Shown here one piece after another: positions 1 through 8,823 of a DNA stretch of 64,000 nucleotides. The stretch is from an uncultured Marivita sp. GTDB taxonomy: Bacteria > Pseudomonadota > Alphaproteobacteria > Rhodobacterales > Rhodobacteraceae. The DNA is taken from assembly GCF_947488135.1 (NCBI RefSeq), contig NZ_CANKYW010000002.1, positions 434,001 to 498,000 of the forward strand, in the 5' to 3' direction. The notes below the pieces were generated by a model. That model worked only from the letters and a program-made list of their open reading frames with translations, ran no database searches and was not told where the DNA came from. The first letter of the stretch is position 1, and the number at the start of each line of letters is the position of its first letter. A program made the translations under genes and the position numbers.

Positions 1-72
1 GCGGCTCAGCACGTCGCGCGTGAGATACACCGATCCGTCGATCGGAGAGATCAGGTCTACTGTCTTGGTCAT
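1..72 (-). CDS. Aldehyde dehydrogenase, N-terminal fragment (cut by window edge)
   Basis: Only the first 24 codons are inside the window, starting at the ATG at 72 and running off the left edge. The visible peptide contains SPIDGSVYLTR, which resembles the extreme N-terminus of NAD-dependent aldehyde dehydrogenases of the gamma-glutamyl-aminobutyraldehyde type. An AAAGAG ribosome binding site sits about 7 bases upstream, within the end of the glutamine synthetase gene, so the two are translated from one message. A gamma-glutamylation step followed by an aldehyde dehydrogenase would fit a Puu-like amine pathway. Family assignment from so short a piece is tentative. Confidence 0.5.
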   Translation of the reverse strand, partial: MTKTVDLISPIDGSVYLTRDVLSR

Positions 73-74
73 GG

Positions 75-1427
75 TCAGGCTCTTTCAAATCCGCGCTTGA
101 TTTCCCAGTCGGTCACGGCCGCGTCGAACATCTCCTGCTCGACCTCGGCGCAGCGGGTGTAGTGGTCGATCACGTCGTCGCCCATGGCCTTGCGCAGCAT
201 GTCCGAATTGCGCAGCGCGTCCGTGGCCTTGAGCAGGGTGTGCGGGATCTCGGGGATGTCGGTCATGTGGTAGACGTCGCCCGAGACCGGATCACCGAGC
301 GACAGCCCTTCCTCCATCCCGGCGATGCCGGCGGCAAGCTGCGCGGCGCAGGCGAGGTAGGGGTTAATGTCGCTGCCGGGGATGCGGCATTCGATCCGCA
401 CGCCCTTTGTGCCGTCGCCGACAAGGCGATAGCCTGCGGTGCGGTTGTCCACCGACCATGCGATCTTGGTGGGGGCAAAGGTGCCGGGCAGGAAGCGTTT
501 GTAGCTGTTGACATAAGGAGCAAGGAACACCGTCATGTCGGGCGCGTATTTGATGAGGCCCGCGACGTAGGATTTCATTGTGCCGGACATGCTCAGGCGA
601 TCATCGGCATCGTAGAACACGTTGGTGTCGCCCTTGAATAGCGACTGGTGCACATGCGCGGCGCTGCCCACCTTGTCCGCGCGCCACTTGGGCATGAAGG
701 TCGCGGCATGGCCCTGCATATGGGCGATTTCCTTGACCGCGTGCTTGGCGATGGTGTGGTTGTCACAGCAGCCCAGTGCATCGGCGTAACGGATATTGAG
801 CTCTTCCTGCCCGGTCTCGGCCTCGCCCTTGGAGTTCTCGACCGGCACACCGGCGGCAACGAGGTGGTTGCGGATCGGGCGCATCACGTGCTCTTCGCGG
901 GTGGTCTGGAGGATGTTGTAATCCTCGTTATAGCCGCTGATCGGGGTCAGCTTGCGATAGCCGCCCTTGCGCAGCGCGTCGTAGCTTTTCTCGAACAGGA
1001 AAAACTCCAGCTCGGTCGCCATCATGGGCGTCAGGCCCATCTCGGTCAGGCGGGCGATCTGCTTCTTGAGGATCTGCCGTGGCGAATGCGGGATCGGGTC
1101 ATGGGTGTGGTGATCCAGCACATCGCACAGCACCATCGCCGTGCCGTCGAGCCACGGCACCGGGCGGAGCGTGTCCATGTCGGGCTTGATGACGTAATCG
1201 CCATAGCCTGCCGCCCAGCTTGTCGATTTGTAGCCGTCAGGCGTGTTCATCTCGAGATCGGTGGCCAGCAGGTAGTTGCAGCAATGGGTCTCTTTCCACG
1301 CGGACTCAATGAAGTTCGAGACGGTGAACCGCTTGCCCATCAGGCGGCCCTGCATGTCGACCATGCAGACCAGAACGGTGTCGATGTCGCCGGTTTCGGC
1401 TTTGGCTTGCAGATCGTCTAAATTCAT
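75..1427 (-). CDS. Type III glutamine synthetase-like enzyme (gamma-glutamyl-amine ligase, PuuA-like)
   Basis: A 450-residue member of the glutamine synthetase superfamily. Expected catalytic blocks are in order: ATELEFFLF (metal-binding glutamate region, about residue 145), GEAETGQEELN (about 205), SAAHVHQS (ATP/metal histidine, about 265), NSYKRF and DNRTAGYR (glutamate binding, about 315-340), then ECRIPGSDINPYL. Related enzymes ligate glutamate to amines, for example putrescine, rather than to ammonia. It lies between a TRAP transporter and an aldehyde dehydrogenase, which suggests catabolism of an imported amine or amino acid through a gamma-glutamyl intermediate. The start has an AAGAGG ribosome binding site. 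A second, clearly different paralogue (gmaS) lies at 49328-50656. The substrate cannot be read from the sequence. Confidence 0.82.
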   Translation of the reverse strand: MNLDDLQAKAETGDIDTVLVCMVDMQGRLMGKRFTVSNFIESAWKETHCCNYLLATDLEMNTPDGYKSTSWAAGYGDYVIKPDMDTLRPVPWLDGTAMVLCDVLDHHTHDPIPHSPRQILKKQIARLTEMGLTPMMATELEFFLFEKSYDALRKGGYRKLTPISGYNEDYNILQTTREEHVMRPIRNHLVAAGVPVENSKGEAETGQEELNIRYADALGCCDNHTIAKHAVKEIAHMQGHAATFMPKWRADKVGSAAHVHQSLFKGDTNVFYDADDRLSMSGTMKSYVAGLIKYAPDMTVFLAPYVNSYKRFLPGTFAPTKIAWSVDNRTAGYRLVGDGTKGVRIECRIPGSDINPYLACAAQLAAGIAGMEEGLSLGDPVSGDVYHMTDIPEIPHTLLKATDALRNSDMLRKAMGDDVIDHYTRCAEVEQEMFDAAVTDWEIKRGFERA

Positions 1428-1448
1428 CTCGGCCTCTTAGGTCTGGGC

Positions 1449-1475
1449 GGCCAACTCCTTTCAAAGGAGTTGGCC
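1449..1475. other. Perfect 12-bp hairpin ahead of the glutamine synthetase gene
   Basis: GGCCAACTCCTT, a 3-base loop (TCA), and its perfect complement. On the plus strand it is followed by GTTTTC; on the minus strand, the direction of both neighbouring genes, no T-run follows. It lies 22 bases upstream of the glutamine synthetase start codon and just after the dctP terminator. It could be a second, orientation-independent block or a leader structure that reduces expression of the ligase gene. Confidence 0.5.
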
Positions 1476-1488
1476 GTTTTCTTCGTAG

Positions 1489-1517
1489 AAAACGCCCCCG
1501 CAGAACCGGGGGGCGTT
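1489..1517 (-). terminator. Intrinsic terminator after dctP
   Basis: On the minus strand AACGCCCCC pairs with GGGGGCGTT across a 9-base loop and ends in TTTTC, 4 bases after the dctP stop codon. The glutamine synthetase and aldehyde dehydrogenase genes downstream would therefore be transcribed by read-through or from a promoter in the roughly 60-base gap. Confidence 0.7.
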
Positions 1518-1521
1518 TCGC

Positions 1522-2559
1522 TTATTCGAAATTGTACGGCACGCCCGCCTGGTTGATGACGGCGTTGTATTCGCGGAAGATGTCGATGACCTTCTGGTGC
1601 ACTTCGCCTTCCTGCGCAACTTCGTTCCAGAACTCCTTGGCCGCGTTCTCGACCTCGGCCCATTCGGAGGCGGGCACCTGACGCAGGGCGAGCTTTTCGC
1701 CGTTCGCGCGCAAGGCCGCTTCGCCGCCCCAGTACCACTGGTTGCGATAGGTGTGGCCCGCTTCGGTCGCCGCCATGACGACCGATTTCAGGTGATCGGG
1801 GAGTTCCGCCCAGCGTTCCTGGTTGACGAACCACGAGCCGATCCATGCGCCGGAGATGTTGTTGGTCAGGAAGTAATCGGTCACATCCGCCCAGCCGACG
1901 GTGTAATCCTCGGTGATGCCGGACCACGCCATGCCGTCCAATTCGCCCGTCTGCACCGCGACTTCGGCGTCTTCGTAGGGGATGCTGACCGGCACGACGC
2001 CGAACTGCGACAGGAAGCGCCCGGCGGTCGGGAAGGTGTAGAGGCGCAGGCCATCAAGGTCAGCGACAGACGTGATTTCCTTCGTGGTGTTGAAGTTGCA
2101 GGGGTCCTGACCCGCGGCGGACAGCCATTTGACGCCGACCTTGGCGTATTCTTCGTCCCAGATCTCGGCGAGGCCGTACTGGTTGAACAGAACTGGCACG
2201 TCGAGGATGTGCTTGGTCGCGAAGGGGAAGTAGCCGCCGAACTGCCGCAGCGGCGTGGGCGAGGCCATCGAGTCGTCGTCGGAATGCACGCCGTCGATGG
2301 TGCCGCGCTGGAGCGCCTGGAACAGCTCACCTGTCGGGACGATCTGGTCGGCGTAGAACAGCTCGACCTGAAGCTCACCATTCGAATTGGCGTTGATGTA
2401 GTCGATGACCGGCTTGGTCACGTGCTCACCCAAGGCGGCGCCGGCATAGGTCTGGAAGCGCCAGGTGATCGCGTCCTGCGCTTTGACAACGGCGGGCGCG
2501 GCAAGGGAGCCGACGCCGGCGATCCCTGCGGTTTTGAGAAACTTACGTCTGGTGGTCAT
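1522..2559 (-). CDS. dctP: TRAP transporter solute-binding protein (DctP family)
   Basis: A 345-residue periplasmic solute receptor of a tripartite ATP-independent transporter. The chosen start at 2559 begins MTTRRKFLKTAG, with a twin-arginine motif, a short hydrophobic stretch and a cleavage site near VKAQ; GAGAGGA lies just upstream. An extension to 2649 is possible in frame but has no signal function. The mature part follows the DctP pattern (ITWRFQTYAG, then a central region ending SGITEDYTVGW). It is the last gene before a strong terminator, downstream of its permease genes dctQ and dctM. TRAP receptors bind organic anions, often carboxylates; the ligand here is unknown. Confidence 0.88.
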   Translation of the reverse strand: MTTRRKFLKTAGIAGVGSLAAPAVVKAQDAITWRFQTYAGAALGEHVTKPVIDYINANSNGELQVELFYADQIVPTGELFQALQRGTIDGVHSDDDSMASPTPLRQFGGYFPFATKHILDVPVLFNQYGLAEIWDEEYAKVGVKWLSAAGQDPCNFNTTKEITSVADLDGLRLYTFPTAGRFLSQFGVVPVSIPYEDAEVAVQTGELDGMAWSGITEDYTVGWADVTDYFLTNNISGAWIGSWFVNQERWAELPDHLKSVVMAATEAGHTYRNQWYWGGEAALRANGEKLALRQVPASEWAEVENAAKEFWNEVAQEGEVHQKVIDIFREYNAVINQAGVPYNFE

Positions 2560-2618
2560 GTGATGTCCTCTCAGTTGGTTTTGGTTTCTGCGCTCCGTTC
2601 CCGGAGTCTTGGTTGTGG

Positions 2619-3944
2619 TTACTTGTCGTAGATGTATTCCGGCAGCCAAAGGGCGATCTGCGGGAAGATCATGATGATGGCGAGCGCTCCGACCATCACC
2701 AGAACGAAGGGAATGATCGACACATAGATGTCGCGCAGGCTGATTTCCGGCGGCGCCATCGCGCGCATGAGGAAAAGATTATAGCCGAAGGGCGGCGTCA
2801 TATAGGCGATCTGAGTCGTGATGGTGTAGAGGATACCATACCAGATCAGGTCGAAGCCAAGCGCGCCCACGAGCGGCACGTAAAGGGGCGCCACGATCAC
2901 CAGCATCGCGGTGTCGTCCAGAAACGTGCCCATGATGATGAAGCTGAGCTGCATCAGGATCAGGATCATCCACGGGTTCAGGCCCATCTTTTCGGTGAAG
3001 AGCGACTCGATCGCCTTGACCGCGCCCAGCCCGTCGAAGACCGCGCCGAAGGCGAGTGCAGCGAGGATGATCCACATGAACATGCAGGTGATGCCAAGGG
3101 TCTGACGGACCGAGTTTTCGAAAACCTCTTTCGTCATGCGGCCCTTGAGGACCGCCGCGCCGAAGGCGGCCAGCGCGCCGATGGCAGAGCTTTCGACGAG
3201 CGATGTCCAGCCGTTCACGAAGGGGACCATCATGATGAAGAAGATCGCCAGCGGCAGAAGCCCGGCGCGCAAGAGACGCAGTTTTTCGGCGCGCGGGATG
3301 TCGCGTTCCTCGGCGGGAAGGACAGGGCCTAGGGCCGGGTTCAGTTTGCAGCGGATGGTGATGTAGAGAATGAACATCGTTGCCATCATGAGCCCCGGGA
3401 TCACCCCTGCCAGCCACAATTGACCGACCGGCTGACGTGCAATCATGGCGTAGAGGACGAGCACCACCGAGGGCGGCACGAGGATGCCCAGCGACGATCC
3501 CGCCTGGATCACCCCCGTGACCATACGTTTGTCATACCCGCGCCTGAGCAGTTCCGGCAGCGCGATGGTCGCGCCGATGGCCATGCCTGCCACGCTGAGC
3601 CCGTTCATGGCCGAGATCAGAACCATCAGCCCGATGGTGCCCACCGCAAGACCCCCGGACAGGCCGCCCATCCAGACGTGGAACATCTTGTAAAGATCGT
3701 CCGCGATCCGGCTTTCGGACAGGACGTAGCCCATGAAGATGAACATCGGCAGCGTCAGCAGCGGATACCATTTCATCAGCTTCATCGCCGCCGAGAAGCC
3801 AAGGTCGTACCCACCCCGGTCGCCCCAGAGGAAGAACGCCGCGACGACCGCGACGAACCCGATGGCGCCGAACACGCGTTGCCCGGTCAGCAGCATCAGC
3901 ATCATGGTCGAGAACATGAGCGCCGCAATCAACTCATACGGCAT
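2619..3944 (-). CDS. dctM: TRAP transporter large permease subunit
   Basis: A 441-residue polytopic membrane protein with the DctM pattern of about 12-13 hydrophobic segments, including LPMFIFMGYVL near residue 65 and LGILVPPSVVLVLYAM near residue 155, the hallmark IPPS-like turn. This subunit forms the Na+-driven solute channel. Its ATG overlaps the dctQ stop codon by one base (TGATG), so translation is coupled. A 59-base gap separates it from dctP, which has its own ribosome binding site. The length is typical of the family. Confidence 0.9.
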   Translation of the reverse strand: MPYELIAALMFSTMMLMLLTGQRVFGAIGFVAVVAAFFLWGDRGGYDLGFSAAMKLMKWYPLLTLPMFIFMGYVLSESRIADDLYKMFHVWMGGLSGGLAVGTIGLMVLISAMNGLSVAGMAIGATIALPELLRRGYDKRMVTGVIQAGSSLGILVPPSVVLVLYAMIARQPVGQLWLAGVIPGLMMATMFILYITIRCKLNPALGPVLPAEERDIPRAEKLRLLRAGLLPLAIFFIMMVPFVNGWTSLVESSAIGALAAFGAAVLKGRMTKEVFENSVRQTLGITCMFMWIILAALAFGAVFDGLGAVKAIESLFTEKMGLNPWMILILMQLSFIIMGTFLDDTAMLVIVAPLYVPLVGALGFDLIWYGILYTITTQIAYMTPPFGYNLFLMRAMAPPEISLRDIYVSIIPFVLVMVGALAIIMIFPQIALWLPEYIYDK

Positions 3945-4525
3945 CAGATCTTGGCTCCCATGTCATGACCCTGAAGGCGCAGGATGTCCTTGGCCAGTTC
4001 CGCCAGCACTTGCAGCAGCATCAGGAAAATGCCGATGACCATGATGACCTTGATCGGCCAGAGGTAGGGGCGCCACGCGGTCGGGCTGCGTTCGAGGAAG
4101 CCAAGCTCTTCGGAGCCGGTGGCGAGGCCCGCGAAGAAGCCGATGGGTTCGGACCCGAAATAGCCCAGCGAATAGGCGGTCGAGGCGATGCCGCCGTAAA
4201 GCAGGAAGCCAAGATAGACGAGGAGAAACACCACCGTCACCGCGTCGATCATCGCCTTGCGGCGGTCCGACATCTCTCCGTAGATCAGGTCCATCCGCAC
4301 GTTCGAGCCCATCTGGATCGAATACGGACCGCCGAGGATGTAGTAGGCCACCATCGCAAACTGCGCCATTTCCAGCGTCCAGAGCGACGGCAGCAGGAAC
4401 GCCTTGGACACGGTCGACCATAGCAGGATGCCCATCATCACGAAGATGCCGTACATCACGATCCGTCCGATCATCCGGTTGAACGGGTCGATGAGGCCGA
4501 CATAGGCCTTCAGCACCCGGGTCAT
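3944..4525 (-). CDS. dctQ: TRAP transporter small permease subunit
   Basis: A 193-residue protein with four predicted membrane helices (about residues 17-40, 52-72, 92-115 and 155-175), as in DctQ proteins. The loop between helices 3 and 4 is a little longer than usual. DctQ pairs with DctM to form the membrane complex. The start codon overlaps the stop of the preceding amidohydrolase gene by 4 bases (ATGA), placing that enzyme in the same operon as the transporter. Confidence 0.85.
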   Translation of the reverse strand: MTRVLKAYVGLIDPFNRMIGRIVMYGIFVMMGILLWSTVSKAFLLPSLWTLEMAQFAMVAYYILGGPYSIQMGSNVRMDLIYGEMSDRRKAMIDAVTVVFLLVYLGFLLYGGIASTAYSLGYFGSEPIGFFAGLATGSEELGFLERSPTAWRPYLWPIKVIMVIGIFLMLLQVLAELAKDILRLQGHDMGAKI

Positions 4526-5301
4526 GAGGCCACCTGAGTTTGAAGGGCACTGGTGAGCATCTGTCCGAGGATCCTGTCGAACCGGGCGACACCTGCCGGG
4601 TCCGAGATCAGGTCGTTGCGGACTTCGATCATCACGTTCGGCAGGCCGCGCGGGATGGCGTGTTCGCGCAGGGTGTGTGTCACCCCGTCGGTGACGGAGT
4701 AGGGCGCGTTGAGCCGTGTATCGAGTCCGTCCGGCGCGGTCGCCAGCATCGCCTTTGCCAGCGTATCATCGCTGTCGTGCAGCAGGCCAAGCGCCACTTT
4801 GCGCGGTTGACCGAACCAGATCGGCGTGAAGGAATGGATCGTGACAAGAACCGGCGGCGTCTGGAAGGCATCGAGTGTCGCGGTCAGGAGCGCGCGAAAC
4901 GGTTCGTAGATTTCGGCCACCCGCGCGGCGCGGTCCGTTGTGCTCAGATCGGCATTGCCCGGAACCTCGACCACCTCGGATTTGGCGGGGATCGCGTCGG
5001 GGGCGCTGGGCGGGCGGTTGCAGTCATAGACCAGTCGGGACACCCGCGAGGCCACCAGCGGCGCGTCAAGGGATTTGGACAGCGCCACGGCCAGATCACG
5101 CCCGCCGATATCCCATGCGGCATGGCTGTGCCGTTGATCCGGCGCGACGCCAAGATTGTCGAGAGCGGCGGGAATGAAGGCGCTGGCATGTTCGCAAACA
5201 AGGCAGATAGGGGCGGCGCCGCGCGGGTTGATAACCTCGGCAGCCGGGCCTTCGCCCGCGGTCAGAATCGTATGATTTGAAACAGTTTCCACGCTTGTCA
5301 T
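4522..5301 (-). CDS. N-formylglutamate amidohydrolase-family enzyme
   Basis: A 259-residue metalloenzyme-like protein of the N-formylglutamate amidohydrolase (FGase) family. Characteristic stretches are LVCEHASAFIP (about residue 34), SHAAWDIGG (about 60), SRVSRLVYDCNR (about 85) and VTIHSFTPIWFG (about 155), which supply the expected His/Asp/Glu/Arg site. Family members hydrolyse N-formyl- or related N-acyl-glutamate to glutamate. As first gene of the operon with a TRAP transporter and a gamma-glutamyl ligase, it may act on an imported N-substituted amino acid. The ATG at 5301 is chosen; an in-frame TTG at 5328 would add 9 residues that do not look conserved, and neither start has a strong ribosome binding site. 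Confidence 0.75.
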   Translation of the reverse strand: MTSVETVSNHTILTAGEGPAAEVINPRGAAPICLVCEHASAFIPAALDNLGVAPDQRHSHAAWDIGGRDLAVALSKSLDAPLVASRVSRLVYDCNRPPSAPDAIPAKSEVVEVPGNADLSTTDRAARVAEIYEPFRALLTATLDAFQTPPVLVTIHSFTPIWFGQPRKVALGLLHDSDDTLAKAMLATAPDGLDTRLNAPYSVTDGVTHTLREHAIPRGLPNVMIEVRNDLISDPAGVARFDRILGQMLTSALQTQVAS

Positions 5302-5365
5302 TAGGGTTGGGCGTCCGAGACCTGTCAAGACAATTTCGTTGATTATTGTACCAAGATCGGGGAGG

Positions 5366-5383
5366 ATGTAGCGATTGCTACAT
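5366..5383. promoter_or_regulatory. Perfect 18-bp palindrome, probable RpiR operator
   Basis: ATGTAGCGATTGCTACAT: two 7-base arms around GATT. It ends directly before the AAGG ribosome binding site of the RpiR gene and lies in the 95-base gap between that gene and the divergent amidohydrolase-TRAP operon, the place expected for a shared or autoregulatory operator. A looser repeat, ACAAT-N10-ATTGT, occurs at 5330-5349. Confidence 0.6.
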
Positions 5384-5396
5384 AAGGCATCAGCCC

Positions 5397-6266
5397 ATGG
5401 GAAAACCGCTTTCGGTCAAGGACAGGCTGCACGATCACGCCGGGGGACTGACCCCGGCGGAACGGCAATTGTCGAGCGTTCTGATGCGCGATTATCCCGT
5501 GGGCGGGCTGCAATCCATCACCCGCATCGCCGAGGCTGCGGGCGTGTCGACTCCGACGGTCATCCGCCTTGCGCGCAAGCTGGGCTTCGACGGTTTCCCC
5601 GAATTGCAGGCGGCGATGCGCGACGAAGCCTCGGCGCAGTTCAAGACGCCGATTTCCAAACGCGACGGGTGGGGCGACGCAAAGCCGATGTCGGCGGCGT
5701 TCAAGGCGTTTGCCGAAGCGGTGTTCGACAACCTCAGCCGCACCATCGACCGGCTGGAGCCGGGAACGCTCGATGCGATTGCTGCGGTTCTGGCGGATCG
5801 GCAAAGGCCGGTCTACCTGTCGGGCGGGCGCATCACGCGGTCGAACGCGGATTATTTCTACAACCACCTTCAGATCATCCGCCCGTCCGTGACCTTGCTA
5901 GGCGCGTCGCCGAATGTCTGGCCGCAATACATCCTCGACATGGATCGCGCGTCGGTCCTGATCCTGTTCGATATCCGCCGCTACGAGCGCGATCTTGAAC
6001 GATTGGCCGAGCTTGCCAAGGAGCGCGATGCCGAGATCGTTCTTTTCACCGATCAATGGGGGTCGCCCATTGCGCGGCTGGCGGATCACGTGGTGAACGC
6101 GATGATCGAAGTCCCGTCAAGCTGGGATTCGACGCTTGCGATCAACCTCGTGATCGAGGCCCTGATCGCCGAGGTACAGACGCGGGTATCCGACACCGCG
6201 CAGGAGCGGATCGAGGCTTTGGAAGAGATGTTCCGGTCGACCCGGATCTTTCGGAAATCAACGTGA
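5397..6266 (+). CDS. MurR/RpiR-family transcriptional regulator
   Basis: A 289-residue regulator with an N-terminal HTH_6 domain (about residues 10-75; ITRIAEAAGVSTPTVIRLARK is the recognition region) and a C-terminal SIS domain (about 115-265; VYLSGGRITRSNADYF) that in this family binds a phosphorylated sugar or related effector. The start at 5397 is preceded by AAGG at good spacing; an upstream TTG at 5346 would read through the palindrome and is unlikely. It is divergent from the amidohydrolase-TRAP-ligase operon and is the obvious candidate to control it. Its 3' end overlaps the convergent Na/Pi transporter gene by 9 bases. Confidence 0.87.
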   Translation: MGKPLSVKDRLHDHAGGLTPAERQLSSVLMRDYPVGGLQSITRIAEAAGVSTPTVIRLARKLGFDGFPELQAAMRDEASAQFKTPISKRDGWGDAKPMSAAFKAFAEAVFDNLSRTIDRLEPGTLDAIAAVLADRQRPVYLSGGRITRSNADYFYNHLQIIRPSVTLLGASPNVWPQYILDMDRASVLILFDIRRYERDLERLAELAKERDAEIVLFTDQWGSPIARLADHVVNAMIEVPSSWDSTLAINLVIEALIAEVQTRVSDTAQERIEALEEMFRSTRIFRKST

Positions 6267-7928
6267 CGGTTCGGGTTGACCGTCATCGGCAAGCCGACTG
6301 TCGAGCAACTGCCCCTCGCGCAGAAGGATCGGGTGGGCAACGGTCACGATCCAGGAATGCATTTCCTTGAGCGTGTAGGCGGTTTCGATATGCACATCGC
6401 TGGAGGCGAAACTTTCGGGCACGCCCGCGCTCAACCGCTTGAGATGCTCCTTGCGGGTCTTGCGTTCGAGCCGCGCCATCTCGGCCTTTTCCTCGAGCAA
6501 CTGTCGCGCGCCGACAAGATCGTTGCTGACCAGCACGCTGGAGGCGGTTTCGAGGTTCTGGCACAGGCGTTTGTAGAGGCCTGACAGCTCCTTGAACCCG
6601 GCATCCGAAAAGGACAGGTGATTGTCGGACTTTTCCTGCGCCAAGGGGATCAGGCGTCTGACCAGAAGATCGCCGGCCGCTTCGATGGCGATGGCGTAAT
6701 CCACAAGCGCGCGCAGCTCGCGTTTTTCCGATTTCTGCATCGCGTGGTGCGGAAGTTCAGCGGCAAACAGCCGGATGTCGTGCAGGGCCGCGTTGAGCAC
6801 GTCGTCTTCGGCAACCAGCGCATTCGCCTGCTTGTGATCATAGCTCTGGTACAGGTCCATCACCGGCACCAGCATTTCGGAAAGAACATCGGTCATGCGA
6901 ATGACCTCGCGCCGCAAACAGGCAAGGGCGCGCACGGGCGTGTCGGTCGTGCCCGGATCGAGATGCGATTTGTGCAACGGTTTCGCGATCAGGGCCGCAG
7001 GTGCGTCGGGCAAGAAGCGCAGTAACGCCGATTGCAAAGGCCTGGCGAAGACGATCAGGGTGAGGATAAGCGTGTTGAACCCGATATGCACGGCAACCAG
7101 CGTCGCGGCGTTGCCCAGATCGGAGAGCGCGTCGGGCAATCCGAAACTGTTGATCGCCGTCGCCGCCACCAGCGCGGCCAGCCCACGCAGGATGAGGTTG
7201 GCCAATGGAATCCGCCGCACCACCGGATCGGCGCGGCGGGTCAGCCAGACCGGGATCACAGCTGATCCCAGGTTGGCCCCAAGCACAAGCGATACTCCGG
7301 CGGCCAAGGGAAGCGCACCGATGGCGACCACCGCGACGGTCATCAGGATCGTGGCGACCGAGCTGTGCATGACAAAGGCGAGCGCGGCGCCGGTGATGAA
7401 GGCAGTGACAAAATCGCGTTCGAAATAGCCCGCGAGCGCAGGCAGGATTGCGCTGTCGCGCACGGGTTCGACCGCTTCGCGCAGATATCGCAGCGCGATC
7501 AGGATGAGGGCGATACCGACGAGGATGCGCCCCACCTGTTTCCAGTTCCGGGTCTGGGACTTGAGGAACAGCAGGCCTCCCGTGGCCAGCAGGAACGGCA
7601 CAACTTCTTCCAGCGGGAAGGACAGCAGCATGATCAAAAGGGCAGAGCCCAGGTCGCCTCCGAGAACCATCGCGAGGCCGGGGGCAAACGCCATGCCGCC
7701 GCTTCCCGCGAACCCCGCCACCAAAAGCGTCACCGCCGCCGAGCTTTGCAGCACCATCGCCATGATCAACCCCGACGCCATCATCGTGACCGGCCCGCGT
7801 TTGCGGTTCATCGCGCGATGCAGGCTTGGCCCGAAGGCGCGTTCGATCCCGGTGCGCACCATGCGCACGGCAAAGAGCAGCAGCAGGACAGCGCCGGAAA
7901 GATGGAGAAGGAAAAGTAGGATTTGCAT
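6258..7928 (-). CDS. Na+/phosphate cotransporter family protein with PhoU-like tail
   Basis: A 556-residue protein of the NptA/PNaS family. Two inverted-repeat transport motifs are visible: QSSAAVTLLVAGFAG (about residue 61) and HSSVATILMTVAVV (about 188), each within a hairpin region flanked by helices. Residues from about 335 onward form a soluble helical PhoU-like domain. It is the last of five same-strand genes starting with phnW, 15 bases after the DMT permease, so it is probably co-transcribed with phosphonate degradation. Because aminoethylphosphonate used for carbon or nitrogen releases excess phosphate, a role in phosphate efflux or balance is an attractive inference; direction of transport is not visible from sequence. 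Confidence 0.83.
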   Translation of the reverse strand: MQILLFLLHLSGAVLLLLFAVRMVRTGIERAFGPSLHRAMNRKRGPVTMMASGLIMAMVLQSSAAVTLLVAGFAGSGGMAFAPGLAMVLGGDLGSALLIMLLSFPLEEVVPFLLATGGLLFLKSQTRNWKQVGRILVGIALILIALRYLREAVEPVRDSAILPALAGYFERDFVTAFITGAALAFVMHSSVATILMTVAVVAIGALPLAAGVSLVLGANLGSAVIPVWLTRRADPVVRRIPLANLILRGLAALVAATAINSFGLPDALSDLGNAATLVAVHIGFNTLILTLIVFARPLQSALLRFLPDAPAALIAKPLHKSHLDPGTTDTPVRALACLRREVIRMTDVLSEMLVPVMDLYQSYDHKQANALVAEDDVLNAALHDIRLFAAELPHHAMQKSEKRELRALVDYAIAIEAAGDLLVRRLIPLAQEKSDNHLSFSDAGFKELSGLYKRLCQNLETASSVLVSNDLVGARQLLEEKAEMARLERKTRKEHLKRLSAGVPESFASSDVHIETAYTLKEMHSWIVTVAHPILLREGQLLDSRLADDGQPEPSR

Positions 7929-7943
7929 GTGTGTTCAAGTGTT

Positions 7944-8771
7944 TCAGGACAAGGCGAGGATCATGATCCCGCAGGCGACGATGGCGGCAGCCAGAAGGCG
8001 GCGGTTGGCCGGGCCTTCGCGAAGCCAGATCACTCCGATCAACGCCGCGAAGATGACCGAGGTTTCCCGGATCGCGGACACGATCCCGATGGGCGCCAGA
8101 GTTTTGGCGAAAAGCGCCAGCCCGTAGGCAACGCCCGAGATAACACCACCCGCCAGCCCGAGTGCAAGGGCCTTTGTGCTGATCGACCGGGCGCGACCGA
8201 AGCGTGAGCCGATGACAAAGACCGCGACAAAGATCTCGGCGGCGAAGAGCCAGACGACATATCCGATGGGTGCGCCTGACACGCGAATGCCGATCCCGTC
8301 AACCACGGAATAAGCCGCAATGATCGCGGAATTGATCAGCGCCGCGACGATCCCGCGCTTGTCCGCGTGGCGCACGGCGGCAAGGATCATGATGCCTGCG
8401 GACACGGTCAGAATACCGATCCAGGCCCAGAGCGACAGGTATTCATCCGCCCAGATCGTCGCGCCCAGCGCCACCATGACCGGCGCCGTGCCTCGGGCGA
8501 TGGGGTAGATCAGGGACAGGTCGCCAAAGCGGTATGAGATGTCGAGGAAATAATAGTAGCCCCAGTGGATGACCGTCGATGCGATGATGAAGGGGAATGC
8601 AGCGGCAAGTGGGGCGGGCACGAAGGGCAGGAGAAGAATGGCCGGCAAACAATGCCCGGTTGCCACCAGCCCAAGCGTGATCGCCCGGTCTCCGGATGCC
8701 TTGACCAGTGCGTTCCAGAGCGCGTGCAGCAGCGCTGCGCTCAGAACGATCGCGAGGACTGGAAGGGTCAC
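7944..8771 (-). CDS. DMT-superfamily (EamA) permease
   Basis: A 275-residue protein with about ten membrane helices formed by two EamA repeats (LHALWNALVKASGD at the start; a second unit from about residue 140). DMT proteins export or import small metabolites. The GTG start at 8771 has AAGG upstream and lies 52 bases after phnY, in line with the phnWAY operon. It may move 2-aminoethylphosphonate or a degradation product such as acetate or alanine. No substrate-specific residues are known for this group, so the assignment to phosphonate transport rests on context only. Confidence 0.8.
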   Translation of the reverse strand: MTLPVLAIVLSAALLHALWNALVKASGDRAITLGLVATGHCLPAILLLPFVPAPLAAAFPFIIASTVIHWGYYYFLDISYRFGDLSLIYPIARGTAPVMVALGATIWADEYLSLWAWIGILTVSAGIMILAAVRHADKRGIVAALINSAIIAAYSVVDGIGIRVSGAPIGYVVWLFAAEIFVAVFVIGSRFGRARSISTKALALGLAGGVISGVAYGLALFAKTLAPIGIVSAIRETSVIFAALIGVIWLREGPANRRLLAAAIVACGIMILALS

Positions 8772-8823
8772 GCCTGCGCCTTGGGTCGCTTCAGCGGAGC
8801 CAGTGCCGCGCTTGCGACGTGCC

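Noticed and set aside
5330-5349. ACAAT-N10-ATTGT dyad in the RpiR/amidohydrolase gap
   Set aside because: Short, AT-rich arms with a long spacer can be part of a -10 region; the perfect palindrome at 5366-5383 is the stronger operator candidate.
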